Of a DNA stretch of 33,544 nt, positions 1-7,621 are shown in pieces (the first letter of the stretch is position 1; the number at the start of each line of letters is the position of its first letter). Under the pieces are notes generated by a model, which saw only the letters and a program-made list of their open reading frames with translations, was not told the origin of the DNA and ran no database searches. This stretch comes from JAQYVL01 sp964578935 (GTDB taxonomy: Bacteria > Desulfobacterota > Desulfobacteria > Desulfobacterales > SURF-7), in assembly GCA_964578935.1 (NCBI GenBank), contig CAZOEW010000013.1, forward strand, positions 1-33,544, given 5' to 3'. The position numbers and the translations under genes were made by a program.

Positions 1-1463
1 TCCTCGATACCAAGCTGTTCGATCTCTTCTTTAATCTTCCGTATGATCTGGATCTTGTCTTTTTCGTTCATCCAGTGCGCCTTCATCTCCGTGATCCGCT
101 CACTCATCACCGCGAGCTCTTTTTCCAGACCTTTCAAACGCTCTCTGGAAGAAGGATCCGATTCTTTTTTCAGCGCTTCGCGTTCTATCTCCGTCTGGAT
201 AATTTTCCGCTGAATTTCATCAATTTCAGAAGGCATGCTGTCGATCTCGATCCGCAGTTTTGAAGCGCATTCATCAATTAAATCAATGGCTTTATCCGGC
301 AAAAACCGGTCTGCAATATACCGGTCGGACAATGTTGCGGCAGCTACAATTGCGGAGTCTTTTATTCTGACCCCATGATGAACTTCATATTTTTCCTTCA
401 GCCCCCGCAGAATGGAAATGGTATCCTCAACCGTGGGTTCGCTGGTGAATACCGGCTGAAACCGTCTTTCCAGGGCCGCATCCTTTTCAATATATTTTCG
501 ATACTCGTTTAAGGTGGTTGCACCGACACAGCGAAGCGTTCCACGGGCAAGCGCCGGTTTCAGCATATTGGAAGCATCCATCGCCCCTTCAGTGGCTCCG
601 GCTCCGACAAGGGTATGCAGTTCGTCAATGAACAGGATAATCTCTCCTTCAGCGCCTTCCACTTCCTTCAGAACGGCTTTCAGTCGATCCTCAAACTCTC
701 CCCTGTATTTCGCTCCGGCAATCAGGGCTCCCATATCAAGCGAAACGAGCCGCTTGTTTTTTAAGGTTTCGGTAATATCGCCTGAAACAATCCGCTGAGC
801 AAGGCCTTCAACAATGGCTGTCTTGCCGACTCCTGGTTCGCCGATCAGCACCGGATTGTTTTTGGTTCTTCTGGAAAGAACCTGAACGATACGCCTGATC
901 TCATCATCCCGCCCGATCACGGGATCCAGCTTGCCGAGCTTTGCGAGTTCCGTCAGGTCTCTGCTGAATTTCTCAAGGGCCTGATATTTTTCCTCCGGGT
1001 TTGGGTCCGTAATACACTGATTCCCCCTGAACTCCATCAATGCTTTCAGAATCGACTCTCTTTTGATTCCGCTCCGGCTGAGAATTTTTGCAGCCTCACC
1101 CTTCTTTTCCTCCGCAATTGCGAGAAGGATATGTTCCAGGCTGACATACTGGTCCTTCATCTTGGATGCCTCTGAAAAGGCTGCATCCAGTATCGTTTTG
1201 GATCGGGAAGAGATATACGCTTCCCCGGTTCCGCCGCCGCTGACTTTTGGTATCCGGTCCAGGGCAAGTGCAAGCTCCTTTTCGATTCCTTTTGGAGAAA
1301 CACCCAGCTTGCTGAAAATGGACAGGGCAATTCCTTCTTTTTTTCCCAGCATGGCGGAAAGCAAGTGCTCAGGCTCAATCTGCTGATGGTTCAATTTTGA
1401 AGCAAGCGACTGAGCCTCCGCAATCAACTCCTGTGATTTTATGGTAAACTTATCAAAACGCAT
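1..1463 (-). CDS. clpB: ATP-dependent disaggregase ClpB, N-terminal part (3' end outside window)
   Basis: ClpB is the Hsp100 AAA+ unfoldase that rescues aggregated proteins with DnaK in the cytoplasm. The 487 codons present show two Clp N-repeats (about residues 1-145), then the first nucleotide-binding domain with Walker A GEPGVGKT at 208-215 and Walker B ILFIDE at 276-281. A charged helical stretch from about residue 410 is the start of the middle coiled-coil domain, which separates ClpB from ClpA and ClpC. The second ATPase domain lies beyond the left edge. The ATG at 1463-1461 is preceded by AGGAGA about 5 nt upstream, and the protein starts MRFDKFT as is usual for ClpB. It is followed to the right by trmL on the same strand, with a 120-nt gap that contains a candidate promoter, so it can be transcribed alone. 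The family assignment is very secure; heat-shock control is expected from the family but no clear heat-shock promoter was seen. Confidence 0.96.
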   Translation of the reverse strand, partial: MRFDKFTIKSQELIAEAQSLASKLNHQQIEPEHLLSAMLGKKEGIALSIFSKLGVSPKGIEKELALALDRIPKVSGGGTGEAYISSRSKTILDAAFSEASKMKDQYVSLEHILLAIAEEKKGEAAKILSRSGIKRESILKALMEFRGNQCITDPNPEEKYQALEKFSRDLTELAKLGKLDPVIGRDDEIRRIVQVLSRRTKNNPVLIGEPGVGKTAIVEGLAQRIVSGDITETLKNKRLVSLDMGALIAGAKYRGEFEDRLKAVLKEVEGAEGEIILFIDELHTLVGAGATEGAMDASNMLKPALARGTLRCVGATTLNEYRKYIEKDAALERRFQPVFTSEPTVEDTISILRGLKEKYEVHHGVRIKDSAIVAAATLSDRYIADRFLPDKAIDLIDECASKLRIEIDSMPSEIDEIQRKIIQTEIEREALKKESDPSSRERLKGLEKELAVMSERITEMKAHWMNEKDKIQIIRKIKEEIEQLGIE

Positions 1464-1526
1464 ACCCGTCTCCTGAATATCATGTTCGTTCTGAGAGAAA
1501 AAATGACAAAATTTTGGATTTACAAT

Positions 1527-1554
1527 AAAATAAGCACAGGCTCGATCTTGTCAA
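1527..1554 (-). promoter_or_regulatory. candidate sigma70-type promoter of clpB
   Basis: On the minus strand TTGACA (1554-1549) is followed after 16 nt by TATTTT (1532-1527), about 60 nt upstream of the clpB start. The -35 is a perfect match and the -10 matches 4 of 6. No CIRCE element was seen. Confidence 0.35.
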
Positions 1555-1583
1555 ACCTTTAACTTGATGGCTTCGTCAAACCG

Positions 1584-2096
1584 CTATGCAAGCCATTCAT
1601 GATCCGGCCGCCAGGCGCGAAGACTTTCATAAAGAGCGATACCAACAGCCGTAGAAAGGTTCAGGCTCCGGATTTCTTTTGTGGAAGGGATATGATAGAG
1701 GGAATCCTCGAAATCGGCAAGAACTTGCCCTGGAATTCCCTTTGTTTCGGATCCGAACACAAGAAACATCCTTTCTGATGACGGCATATCCCAGAATGGT
1801 TTGTCTCCATTTTTGCTGAACAGGGCGATCTCGCTCTCCTCAGGACTCATCTTTTCCATAAAAATTTGAAAATTATCCCAAACGAAAAGCTTGACCCTGT
1901 GCCAGTAGTCAAGCCCGGCCCGTTTCAACTCCTTGCTTTCCAATGAGAATCCAAGTGGTCTGATCAGATGCAGGCGTGCGCCGGTTCCGAGGCAGGTACG
2001 CCCGATATTGCCGGTATTCCAGTGTACGTCAGGGGAAAGCAGCACAACATGCCTTTCAAGCGTACAATCAGAATGATGCGATTTAGAGGACAACAT
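1584..2096 (-). CDS. trmL: tRNA (cytidine/uridine-2'-O-)methyltransferase TrmL
   Basis: A SPOUT-fold methyltransferase that 2'-O-methylates the wobble base 34 of certain leucine tRNAs using S-adenosylmethionine. The 170-residue product shows the family signatures: NTGNIGRTC near the N terminus, the AdoMet-knot motif FGSETKGIP, and NLSTAVGIALYE near the C terminus. E. coli TrmL is 157 residues, so the length fits. The frame is open upstream into tatC, but the ATG at 2096 lies 25 nt after the tatC stop and gives the expected N terminus with a short extension of about 14 residues; the extra upstream residues are basic and unlike the family. The ribosome binding site is weak, so a start a few codons downstream is possible. 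It probably shares a transcript with tatA/tatC. Confidence 0.9.
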   Translation of the reverse strand: MLSSKSHHSDCTLERHVVLLSPDVHWNTGNIGRTCLGTGARLHLIRPLGFSLESKELKRAGLDYWHRVKLFVWDNFQIFMEKMSPEESEIALFSKNGDKPFWDMPSSERMFLVFGSETKGIPGQVLADFEDSLYHIPSTKEIRSLNLSTAVGIALYESLRAWRPDHEWLA

Positions 2097-2121
2097 GTTG
2101 TTTAAATTGCTTAAAATGGCA

Positions 2122-2886
2122 CTACTTCTGTACCTCCGCAGCAGGTTTCTGCGGTTCTTCCTCCGATTTTTTCTTGCCAAAAATCCGCGCCCCGACAATA
2201 CTGATCTCATAAAGAAACATAAGCGGGACAGCCATCATGACCTGTGTAACCACATCCGGGGGTGTTAAAATCGCTGACACGACGAAAAAAAGCAGAATAG
2301 CGTATTTCCGGTTCTTTTTCAGAGAATCCACGGTTACGATTCCAAGCCTGGCCATAAAGGTTATGACCAGCGGAAGCTCAAACACCAGTCCGAACGCGAG
2401 AAGCATCTTCGCGGCAAAACTCAGGTACTCGCGCATGGAAGGAAGTGCCTGAATATTCTCATTTGCAAACCCGAGAAAAAACTTAAATCCATATGGAAAA
2501 ACAATGAAATAACCAAAAAGTGCTCCTCCCAGGAAAAAAAATGTTGAAAGGATGATGATCGGGACTAAAAGGGTTTTTTCCTTTTTATAGAGGCCGGGAG
2601 AAACAAACATCCAGAATTCGAAAATAATAACGGGTGATGCAGCCAGAAGGCCGGACAGAAAGGCTACTTTCAAATAGGTGAAAAACGCTTCGGGAAGGCC
2701 TGTAAAAATCATTTTGCTGTCCGCCGGCATTACGGAGACAAGCGGATGGATTAAAATCTCAAAAATCTTTTCCTTAAATCCATAGGATACGACAAAGCCG
2801 ATTCCAACAGCGATAAAGCTCCTGATCAGCCTTGTTCGCAGTTCTTCAAGATGCTCCGTAAAAGGAATTTTATCATCTTCATCCAT
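2122..2886 (-). CDS. tatC: Sec-independent (twin-arginine) translocase subunit TatC
   Basis: TatC is the six-helix inner-membrane receptor that binds twin-arginine signal peptides and recruits TatA for export of folded proteins. The 254-residue protein has the conserved N-terminal HLEELR motif at about 12-17, a first hydrophobic helix after it, the loop FEFWMFVSPGL that carries the signal-binding glutamate, and the GYFIVFPYGFKFF segment. Six hydrophobic segments are visible, and the hydrophilic tail is rich in Lys, Glu and Pro. Its start overlaps the end of the upstream tatA/B gene by 8 nt, so the two are translationally coupled. Nearby Tat clients in this window include the ferredoxin at 4725, which has a clear SRREFM signal. 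Very confident. Confidence 0.97.
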   Translation of the reverse strand: MDEDDKIPFTEHLEELRTRLIRSFIAVGIGFVVSYGFKEKIFEILIHPLVSVMPADSKMIFTGLPEAFFTYLKVAFLSGLLAASPVIIFEFWMFVSPGLYKKEKTLLVPIIILSTFFFLGGALFGYFIVFPYGFKFFLGFANENIQALPSMREYLSFAAKMLLAFGLVFELPLVITFMARLGIVTVDSLKKNRKYAILLFFVVSAILTPPDVVTQVMMAVPLMFLYEISIVGARIFGKKKSEEEPQKPAAEVQK

Positions 2887-3220
2887 TTTCAGATCCCGTT
2901 GAGGTTCCCGGCTTTTCCATTTTCAGATCATCTTTTTTATCATCAGGTGCATCATCAGATTTTGAAAGGGGATCATTTTTTTTCTCAAACTTGTAATCAA
3001 GAGCATCTTTTACATCATCGTTCATTCCGGTAATCGTACGATTGATGTCGTTGAGGTTGTCATCTGCATGAAGGGATTCCTTCAAATCGCTTGTGGCTTT
3101 TTTAAACTCCCGGAACGCCTTGCCAAGCGATTTTGCCAGATCAGGAAACTTCTTTGGACCGATAACGATCAGGGCGATTGCCATAATCACGATCATCTCC
3201 GGCATGCCGATACCAAACAT
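2879..3220 (-). CDS. Tat translocase pore/adaptor subunit TatA/TatB
   Basis: A 113-residue protein with the TatA/B architecture: a very short periplasmic N terminus, one transmembrane helix (about residues 7-21), the hinge GPKKFPDLAKSLGKAFREF, an amphipathic helix, then a long acidic and basic unstructured tail. The start MFGIGMPEM and the phrase LIVIGPKK are typical. Whether it acts as TatA (pore) or TatB (receptor partner) cannot be decided by eye: the glutamate at residue 8 and long tail are TatB-like, while the FGIGMPE start and the AFREFKKAT helix are TatA-like. Many Desulfobacterota use one bifunctional protein. The SD is AGGAGA, 8 nt before ATG. It overlaps tatC by 8 nt and has a likely promoter directly upstream, so tatA/B-tatC-trmL form an operon. 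Confidence 0.93.
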   Translation of the reverse strand: MFGIGMPEMIVIMAIALIVIGPKKFPDLAKSLGKAFREFKKATSDLKESLHADDNLNDINRTITGMNDDVKDALDYKFEKKNDPLSKSDDAPDDKKDDLKMEKPGTSTGSENG

Positions 3221-3248
3221 GATTTTTTTCTCCTGTTAATATAGAACG

Positions 3249-3286
3249 AAGACCCTCTTTGTACGGTCTTTCAAAAAATGTGTCAA
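3249..3286 (-). promoter_or_regulatory. candidate promoter of the tat operon with an inverted repeat around the -10
   Basis: On the minus strand TTGACA (3286-3281), a 17-nt spacer and TACAAA (3263-3258) lie 38 nt or more before the tatA/B start. An inverted repeat, AAGACC (3249-3254) and GGTCTT (3265-3270), brackets the -10 and could be an operator or just a small hairpin in the early transcript. Confidence 0.45.
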
Positions 3287-3298
3287 GTGTGTTGATGG

Positions 3299-4198
3299 TT
3301 AACGGCTTTCGGATTCGACGACATCTCGCGTCTCTTCAATTGCCTTTACCGCGATATCTGCCGATAACCGGATAAGATTCCGGCACAATTCGGATCCTTC
3401 GATATATGCTCGAAAATCCTTCAGATTTTCAAATGTCCTTCCAGTGATTGTACTGCATTCGAGTGATCCGGCATTTTCCCTGAATTCATTTGCCATCTGT
3501 TTGCCGATGGAAAATGTATCCATGGAACGGCCTGATTTTTTCCGCAGCAAATTGATATGGCCGATCAGAAACTTTCTCAAGTTGGAAGAATAGCTCATCC
3601 GGCGAAGATTGAAACCGTGTAAAAGGTTCAGTGCTAAAATCGCACCGGATAATGCTCCGCAAAGCACCCCTTTCAGCCCTACACCCCCATCAAAAACAAT
3701 TGACAGGCGTTCCAGCCGATCGTTTCCGATCCCGGTCCTCTTTCTCACGGATTCAAGAACATTTCCGGCGCAGTGAATGGAGGCGCTGGACTCTATACCT
3801 TCAGATGGCTTTTCAGAACAAAAAACCTGAAAATTTTCATTCAGGGTAAGGTGATTTAACGCGCTGCCCGTCAAAAGCATGCACCGAAGCATTTTGCGGC
3901 TGGAAAGAAAATACTTCAACTGGCCGGAAATCTTGTGAAAATCGACATTGTTTCTTTCCCTGCACTGGGTTGTGCCGTGCTCTCTTTTAAACCAGTCCAG
4001 ATAACCGCCCACAGATTTCAGCACAGCACTTTCCGGAAAGGCTTCGCCTTGTTGCAGACGCTGATCAGCCATCAGGGCAATACTCAACGCACCGCCCGTT
4101 GCAATGCCGCAGGTGGAACCGTTTGCGACACAGCCGCCTTCCAGCCCGGTTGCGGCCTTGAGAAGGATATCATCTTTTTCACGGATTGCATCCTGCAC
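3299..4198 (-). CDS. C_GCAxxG_C_C family protein with duplicated motif
   Basis: A 299-residue protein of the C_GCAxxG_C_C (putative redox/metal) family, whose biochemical role is not established. The C-terminal half carries the full signature: CAGNVLESV at 143-151, then a run with FDGGVGLKG and CGALSGAILALNL (conserved cysteine at 180). The N-terminal half repeats its core: GLEGGCVANGSTCGIATGG at about 18-36 with cysteines 23 and 30. So it is a tandem duplication with one degenerate and one good copy. The start is the GTG at 4198; an in-frame TGA lies 24 nt upstream and no better start exists. This leaves the first repeat without its leading cysteine block, so the N terminus may be naturally short or damaged. 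It sits between the tat operon and the divergently transcribed ferredoxin/aldehyde oxidoreductase pair. It looks soluble, with no signal peptide. Confidence 0.75.
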   Translation of the reverse strand: MQDAIREKDDILLKAATGLEGGCVANGSTCGIATGGALSIALMADQRLQQGEAFPESAVLKSVGGYLDWFKREHGTTQCRERNNVDFHKISGQLKYFLSSRKMLRCMLLTGSALNHLTLNENFQVFCSEKPSEGIESSASIHCAGNVLESVRKRTGIGNDRLERLSIVFDGGVGLKGVLCGALSGAILALNLLHGFNLRRMSYSSNLRKFLIGHINLLRKKSGRSMDTFSIGKQMANEFRENAGSLECSTITGRTFENLKDFRAYIEGSELCRNLIRLSADIAVKAIEETRDVVESESR

Positions 4199-4225
4199 TC
4201 CGCCAACTGTTGCCAGAGCTCAATT

Positions 4226-4724
4226 TAAAGCTCTCAACAATCTGGTATTATTTTTAAAACTTTGAAGACGTTTTCGAAAATCAGGCATGAACGTATCCTC
4301 CGGATCGAAACAGAAAGCTCCTGTGTTTTCCTGAAAAGAGCAACATGGATCTTTTATTCTTTATAGAGCCGGTTTCAATCTTAATCAAATAAAAAAATCC
4401 AATGCGTTTAATCAGAAAGCGCAATGACAGGTTTTTTTTGAGAAAATACTTTTCCAGTTCGTTTTCAGGAAAAATTAAAAAACCTTGACATGAGACACGA
4501 AAGACTTCTTAAATTGATGTTAATTTTACACAGCGATTTAGAAGACGGTCGAATATCTATTAAACGGAATATTGGGTGATTGCGACGAGTAAGCGATAAA
4601 AATTTTATCCGGAGACTGATTTGAAAAGTGGAATCAGACCGAAAGGCAAGTCAAGGAGCTGGATGGATGGAAGGCTGGAAGATCCAAAATGAATTATCAA
4701 TGCATTCAAAACAAGGGGGAGGCA
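4226..4724. other. 500-nt divergent intergenic region upstream of the ferredoxin/aor operon
   Basis: AT-rich and non-coding as far as can be seen. It holds a sigma70-like promoter for the plus-strand operon (4485-4514), an odd-centred palindrome GATAAAAATTTTATC at 4595-4609, and a small hairpin CTGATT...AATCAG at 4616-4637 downstream of the promoter. That implies a leader of about 200 nt. No known riboswitch consensus was recognised; molybdenum and tungsten cofactor leaders were considered and did not match. The palindrome could be an operator. Confidence 0.5.
4485..4514 (+). promoter_or_regulatory. candidate promoter of the ferredoxin-aor operon
   Basis: TTGACA (4485-4490), an 18-nt spacer and TTAAAT (4509-4514). 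The -35 is perfect and the -10 matches 4 of 6. It points toward the ferredoxin start at 4725. Confidence 0.4.
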
Positions 4725-5453
4725 ATGAAAGAAGAAACAACATTCACGTCCTGTCAAGATCCATCGAGACTCGACGGAAAACCCGTTTCCAGAAGGGAAT
4801 TTATGAGCCGGCTTGCCCTGGGCGGCGGTGCACTGGTGCTTCTTTCCGGGTGTGGTCGGTGGGCCATTACCGGACCAGGGGATGAGTCACGTGAAAAAAC
4901 CTATGAATTTATTGCTGTGGATTATACCAGGTGTACGGGATGCCGCACCTGTGAAGCAGTCTGTTCGGCTTTCAACCATCCGGTATCCGTGGACGGAGAG
5001 ATGAGACCGGGTCTGGGAAATCCAGCCCTGTCCAATATCTATGTACACTCTTTTAACCCGGATGTCAGCGTACCTGCTGTCTGTTCCCGGTGTGCAGACA
5101 CGCCCTGCATAAAAGCCTGCCCGGTGGACCCGTCCCCTGAAACCGGCCGCAGGGCAATTTTCCAGGATCAGAAATGGGGAACCATCACCAATGATCCGGA
5201 CCGATGCATCAGCTGCGGCAGTTGTGTGGACGCCTGCAATCAGGATAGTGTCGGCATTCTCACACCGCATCCTGAGACAGGAAAACCGATGCGAATGTGT
5301 ACACTCTGTGATGGGGAACCGGAGTGTGTAAAGCACTGCCCCTATGAGGCATTGTCCTTAATTCACGTCACCACAGATCACCCGTTTTACAGGATGTCAC
5401 CGGAAGAAATTGCCAAAAAACTCAGCGATCGCTGGTATGACTTGTCCGCATAA
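4725..5453 (+). CDS. Tat-signal lipoprotein ferredoxin, four [4Fe-4S] clusters (partner subunit of aldehyde oxidoreductase)
   Basis: A DmsB/HybA-like electron-transfer subunit. After a 20-residue n-region comes the twin-arginine motif SRREFM (22-27), a hydrophobic stretch and a lipobox ending LLSGC (Cys43), so it reads as a Tat-exported lipoprotein. Sixteen cysteines form four ferredoxin sites: C70/73/76/80, C120/123/128/132, C161/164/167/171 and C192/195/201/205. With the ATG at 4725 the protein has 242 residues. That start follows GGGGGAGG at ideal spacing; an in-frame ATG at 4689 lacks a good SD. It lies 10 nt before the aldehyde oxidoreductase start, so the two are co-translated partners. 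The electron route (to a quinone or periplasmic cytochromes) is inference. The oddity is that this subunit has an export signal while the catalytic subunit has none. Confidence 0.92.
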   Translation: MKEETTFTSCQDPSRLDGKPVSRREFMSRLALGGGALVLLSGCGRWAITGPGDESREKTYEFIAVDYTRCTGCRTCEAVCSAFNHPVSVDGEMRPGLGNPALSNIYVHSFNPDVSVPAVCSRCADTPCIKACPVDPSPETGRRAIFQDQKWGTITNDPDRCISCGSCVDACNQDSVGILTPHPETGKPMRMCTLCDGEPECVKHCPYEALSLIHVTTDHPFYRMSPEEIAKKLSDRWYDLSA

Positions 5454-5463
5454 GGAGGATGAT

Positions 5464-7299
5464 ATGAGCACAACCCCATCCGGATACCACAACATATTGT
5501 TAGACATTAACCTGACCACTGAAGAAATAAAACGCGTCCCGATACCCCGAGAGGATATTGAAAATTTTATCGGCGGACGAGGCCTCGGGATGAAAATACT
5601 GTGGGACAGACTTAAAAAACCCGGCATTGATGCGCTTTCACCGGAAAACCCGCTGATGTTCATGCCAGGGCCTTTTTCCGGGTTTCCGATTCCTTCGGCC
5701 TCCCGAGTGGTTGTAGTGACGAAATCGCCCTGTACCTCTCCGGAAAAAGCCCCCTATCCCCATGCTTCAACGGTCAGCTATTCCAACATGGGCGGCTTTT
5801 TGGGACCGGAAATCCGTTTTGCCGGATATGACGGCATTGTTATTTCCGGAAAAGCAACGCAGCCATCTTATATTGTTATCGAGAACGACCGTGTGGAAAT
5901 TCGGGACGCCCGACCCTTCTGGGGCATGAAAACCGACCAATTTGATAAAACCCTGATCCGGGAGCTTAACAATGAACGGTTCCAGACCTGTTATATCGGA
6001 CCGGCAGGAGAGAACCTGGTCTCATACGCCTGTATCATACACACTGCTGCCCGGGCAGCCGGACGGGGCGTAGGTGCGGTCATGGGTTCCAAAAACTTAA
6101 AAGCCATTGCCGTCAAAGGAACCGGTATGCCCAATGTAGCGGATCACACCGCATTCAACGATGCTTTAGGGGATATGCGTTCCGTATTTAAAGGGGTTAC
6201 CGGCGGCCTGCTCACCGGCTTCTGGAGAAATTCCGGCACCGCTTTCGCGCTTCAAAAGCTGAGTGATGACGGCCTGATGGCGGTCAAAAACTACCGGGAG
6301 GGAACGTTTGCCGAGATTGAAAAAATTAATGCCAAAACATCCAGGGAAAAAGCCTGGGTGCGCGATTTTGCATGCTACTGCTGTCCGCTTGCCTGTAAAA
6401 AAAGCGGAGCGGTCAAGGAAGGGCCTTATAAAACCATCGTTCATGACGGTCCTGAATATGAAACCGGTACGATGTTCGGCGCCAACCTGATGATTTCTGA
6501 CTTCGGGGGGCTGATGAAAGCCATCTATGACGGGGACGATCTGGGAATGGACATCATCTCCGCCGGAAATGTTATCGGCTTTCTGATGGAAGCCCATGAA
6601 AAAGGATATGTCAAAAAGTCTGATTTAGACGGAATTGATCTTTCCTGGGGAAATGAGGATGCCGTGCTTCTGATGATCGATAAAATCAGTCGCCGGGAAG
6701 GTATCGGGGACCTGGCCGCCCGGGGTGTCAAAGCTGTCTCAAAGCAGGTGGGCCGCGACAGTGAAAGATTTGCCATTCATGTCAAGGGCCTTGAACTGGC
6801 TGCCCACAATATCCACGCCAACCCGCCTCGCGCCCTCTGTTATGCAACATCCAACCGGGGGGCCTGCCATCTGAGCGGTGACAATGTCGCTCACCAGAAC
6901 TTTGTTGCTGCGGTGGACTCTCTGGGTTTGTGTCTGTTTGCATCGGATCATAATAAATGGATTCTGCCCGGAATCTCAAAACACAAGATCTCAGCCATGC
7001 TCACTGCCATTTCCGGTATTGACTGGGATGCCGAAAAATTTATGGAAACCGGTGAACGGATCTTTAACCTTGAAAAAATGTTCAACCTTCGGGAAGGATT
7101 CACCAGGGAAGACGATCAACTTCCGGAGCGCTTTTTTGCCGATGCATATACCATGGGATCGGAAAAAGGAGCGAAGCTGGATAGACAGGAATTCAACGAA
7201 CTCATGGACGCGTTCTATGCGGAACGTCACTGGGATCCCAAAACCACATGCCCGAAGGATGAAAAACTCAAACAGTTAAAACTTTATTTTACGATTTGA
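5464..7299 (+). CDS. aor: aldehyde:ferredoxin oxidoreductase, tungsten-pterin catalytic subunit
   Basis: This family oxidises aldehydes to acids (or reduces acids) with a tungsto-bispterin and one [4Fe-4S] cluster, passing electrons to ferredoxin. The 611-residue length is typical. The N-terminal domain shows GGRGLGMKILWDRL at 38-50 and the pterin-binding stretches GPFSGFPIPSASR (69-81), SNMGGFLGPEIRFAGYDG (107-124) and RAAGRGVGAVMGSKNLKA (197-214). Cluster ligands are C304, C307 and C311 (CYCCPLAC) plus C490 in DSLGLCLF, matching the CxxCxxxC...C pattern of archaeal AOR. The ATG at 5464 has AAGGAGG 6 nt upstream; the open frame upstream of it overlaps the ferredoxin gene and is not used. No signal peptide is present. 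It is more similar by motif to classical AOR than to BamB-type subunits. The physiological substrate cannot be told from sequence. Confidence 0.95.
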   Translation: MSTTPSGYHNILLDINLTTEEIKRVPIPREDIENFIGGRGLGMKILWDRLKKPGIDALSPENPLMFMPGPFSGFPIPSASRVVVVTKSPCTSPEKAPYPHASTVSYSNMGGFLGPEIRFAGYDGIVISGKATQPSYIVIENDRVEIRDARPFWGMKTDQFDKTLIRELNNERFQTCYIGPAGENLVSYACIIHTAARAAGRGVGAVMGSKNLKAIAVKGTGMPNVADHTAFNDALGDMRSVFKGVTGGLLTGFWRNSGTAFALQKLSDDGLMAVKNYREGTFAEIEKINAKTSREKAWVRDFACYCCPLACKKSGAVKEGPYKTIVHDGPEYETGTMFGANLMISDFGGLMKAIYDGDDLGMDIISAGNVIGFLMEAHEKGYVKKSDLDGIDLSWGNEDAVLLMIDKISRREGIGDLAARGVKAVSKQVGRDSERFAIHVKGLELAAHNIHANPPRALCYATSNRGACHLSGDNVAHQNFVAAVDSLGLCLFASDHNKWILPGISKHKISAMLTAISGIDWDAEKFMETGERIFNLEKMFNLREGFTREDDQLPERFFADAYTMGSEKGAKLDRQEFNELMDAFYAERHWDPKTTCPKDEKLKQLKLYFTI

Positions 7300-7621
7300 A
7301 ATTTTTGGGGAGATGGATACCAGAGAAATTTCAGCATTGGAAATAAGTAAATCAGAGTATGATATGAATACGAGGGAATTGCTTTCTGGCTTCGGCATCA
7401 TCGGCAATCGTTCAATGCAGACGAAAAAGCTACCAGTACCCCATTTCCCATAAACCTTATCGGGTAATTTTTTAACGCAGACAAAGCAAAAGTGACAGAA
7501 GATTTCGAGAATTGCCGCCCCGGAGATATAAGGTTTGCCTTACCATTCTACCCGTGGTATCGTTTGTTGTGTTGTTCTATTTATAAATATTTAAAATTAT
7601 TGGAAAGACTGAGAAAAAATT
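7300..7621. other. 320-nt intergenic stretch / likely leader of the DEAD-box gene
   Basis: It holds a doubtful 46-codon frame (7313-7453), a long-range inverted repeat AAACCTTAT (7452-7460) / ATAAGGTTT (7528-7536) and a short stem TACCA...TGGTA near 7541-7559. An AT-rich stretch with the palindrome ATTTATAAAT follows before the deaD start. No convincing terminator follows aor and no clear -35 was seen for deaD. Confidence 0.45.
7313..7453 (+). CDS. doubtful small ORF after aor, 46 aa
   Basis: An ATG-initiated frame of 46 codons, 13 nt after the aor stop. The product is hydrophilic, begins MDTREISALEIS and resembles nothing I recognise; it lacks the C-terminal Gly-Gly of the MoaD-like proteins that sometimes accompany aor genes. 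A GGGGAG sequence abuts the ATG with no spacer, which is too close for a good ribosome binding site. It may be a chance frame or a decayed gene. Confidence 0.2.
   Translation: MDTREISALEISKSEYDMNTRELLSGFGIIGNRSMQTKKLPVPHFP

Noticed and set aside
4515..4724. A molybdenum/tungsten cofactor or c-di-GMP riboswitch in the aor leader
   Set aside because: The conserved sequence blocks that I know for these leaders are not present.
4887..5336. A 149-codon minus-strand frame opposite the ferredoxin
   Set aside because: It is the reverse of a gene with sixteen Cys ligands in correct spacing, and has no SD or domain.
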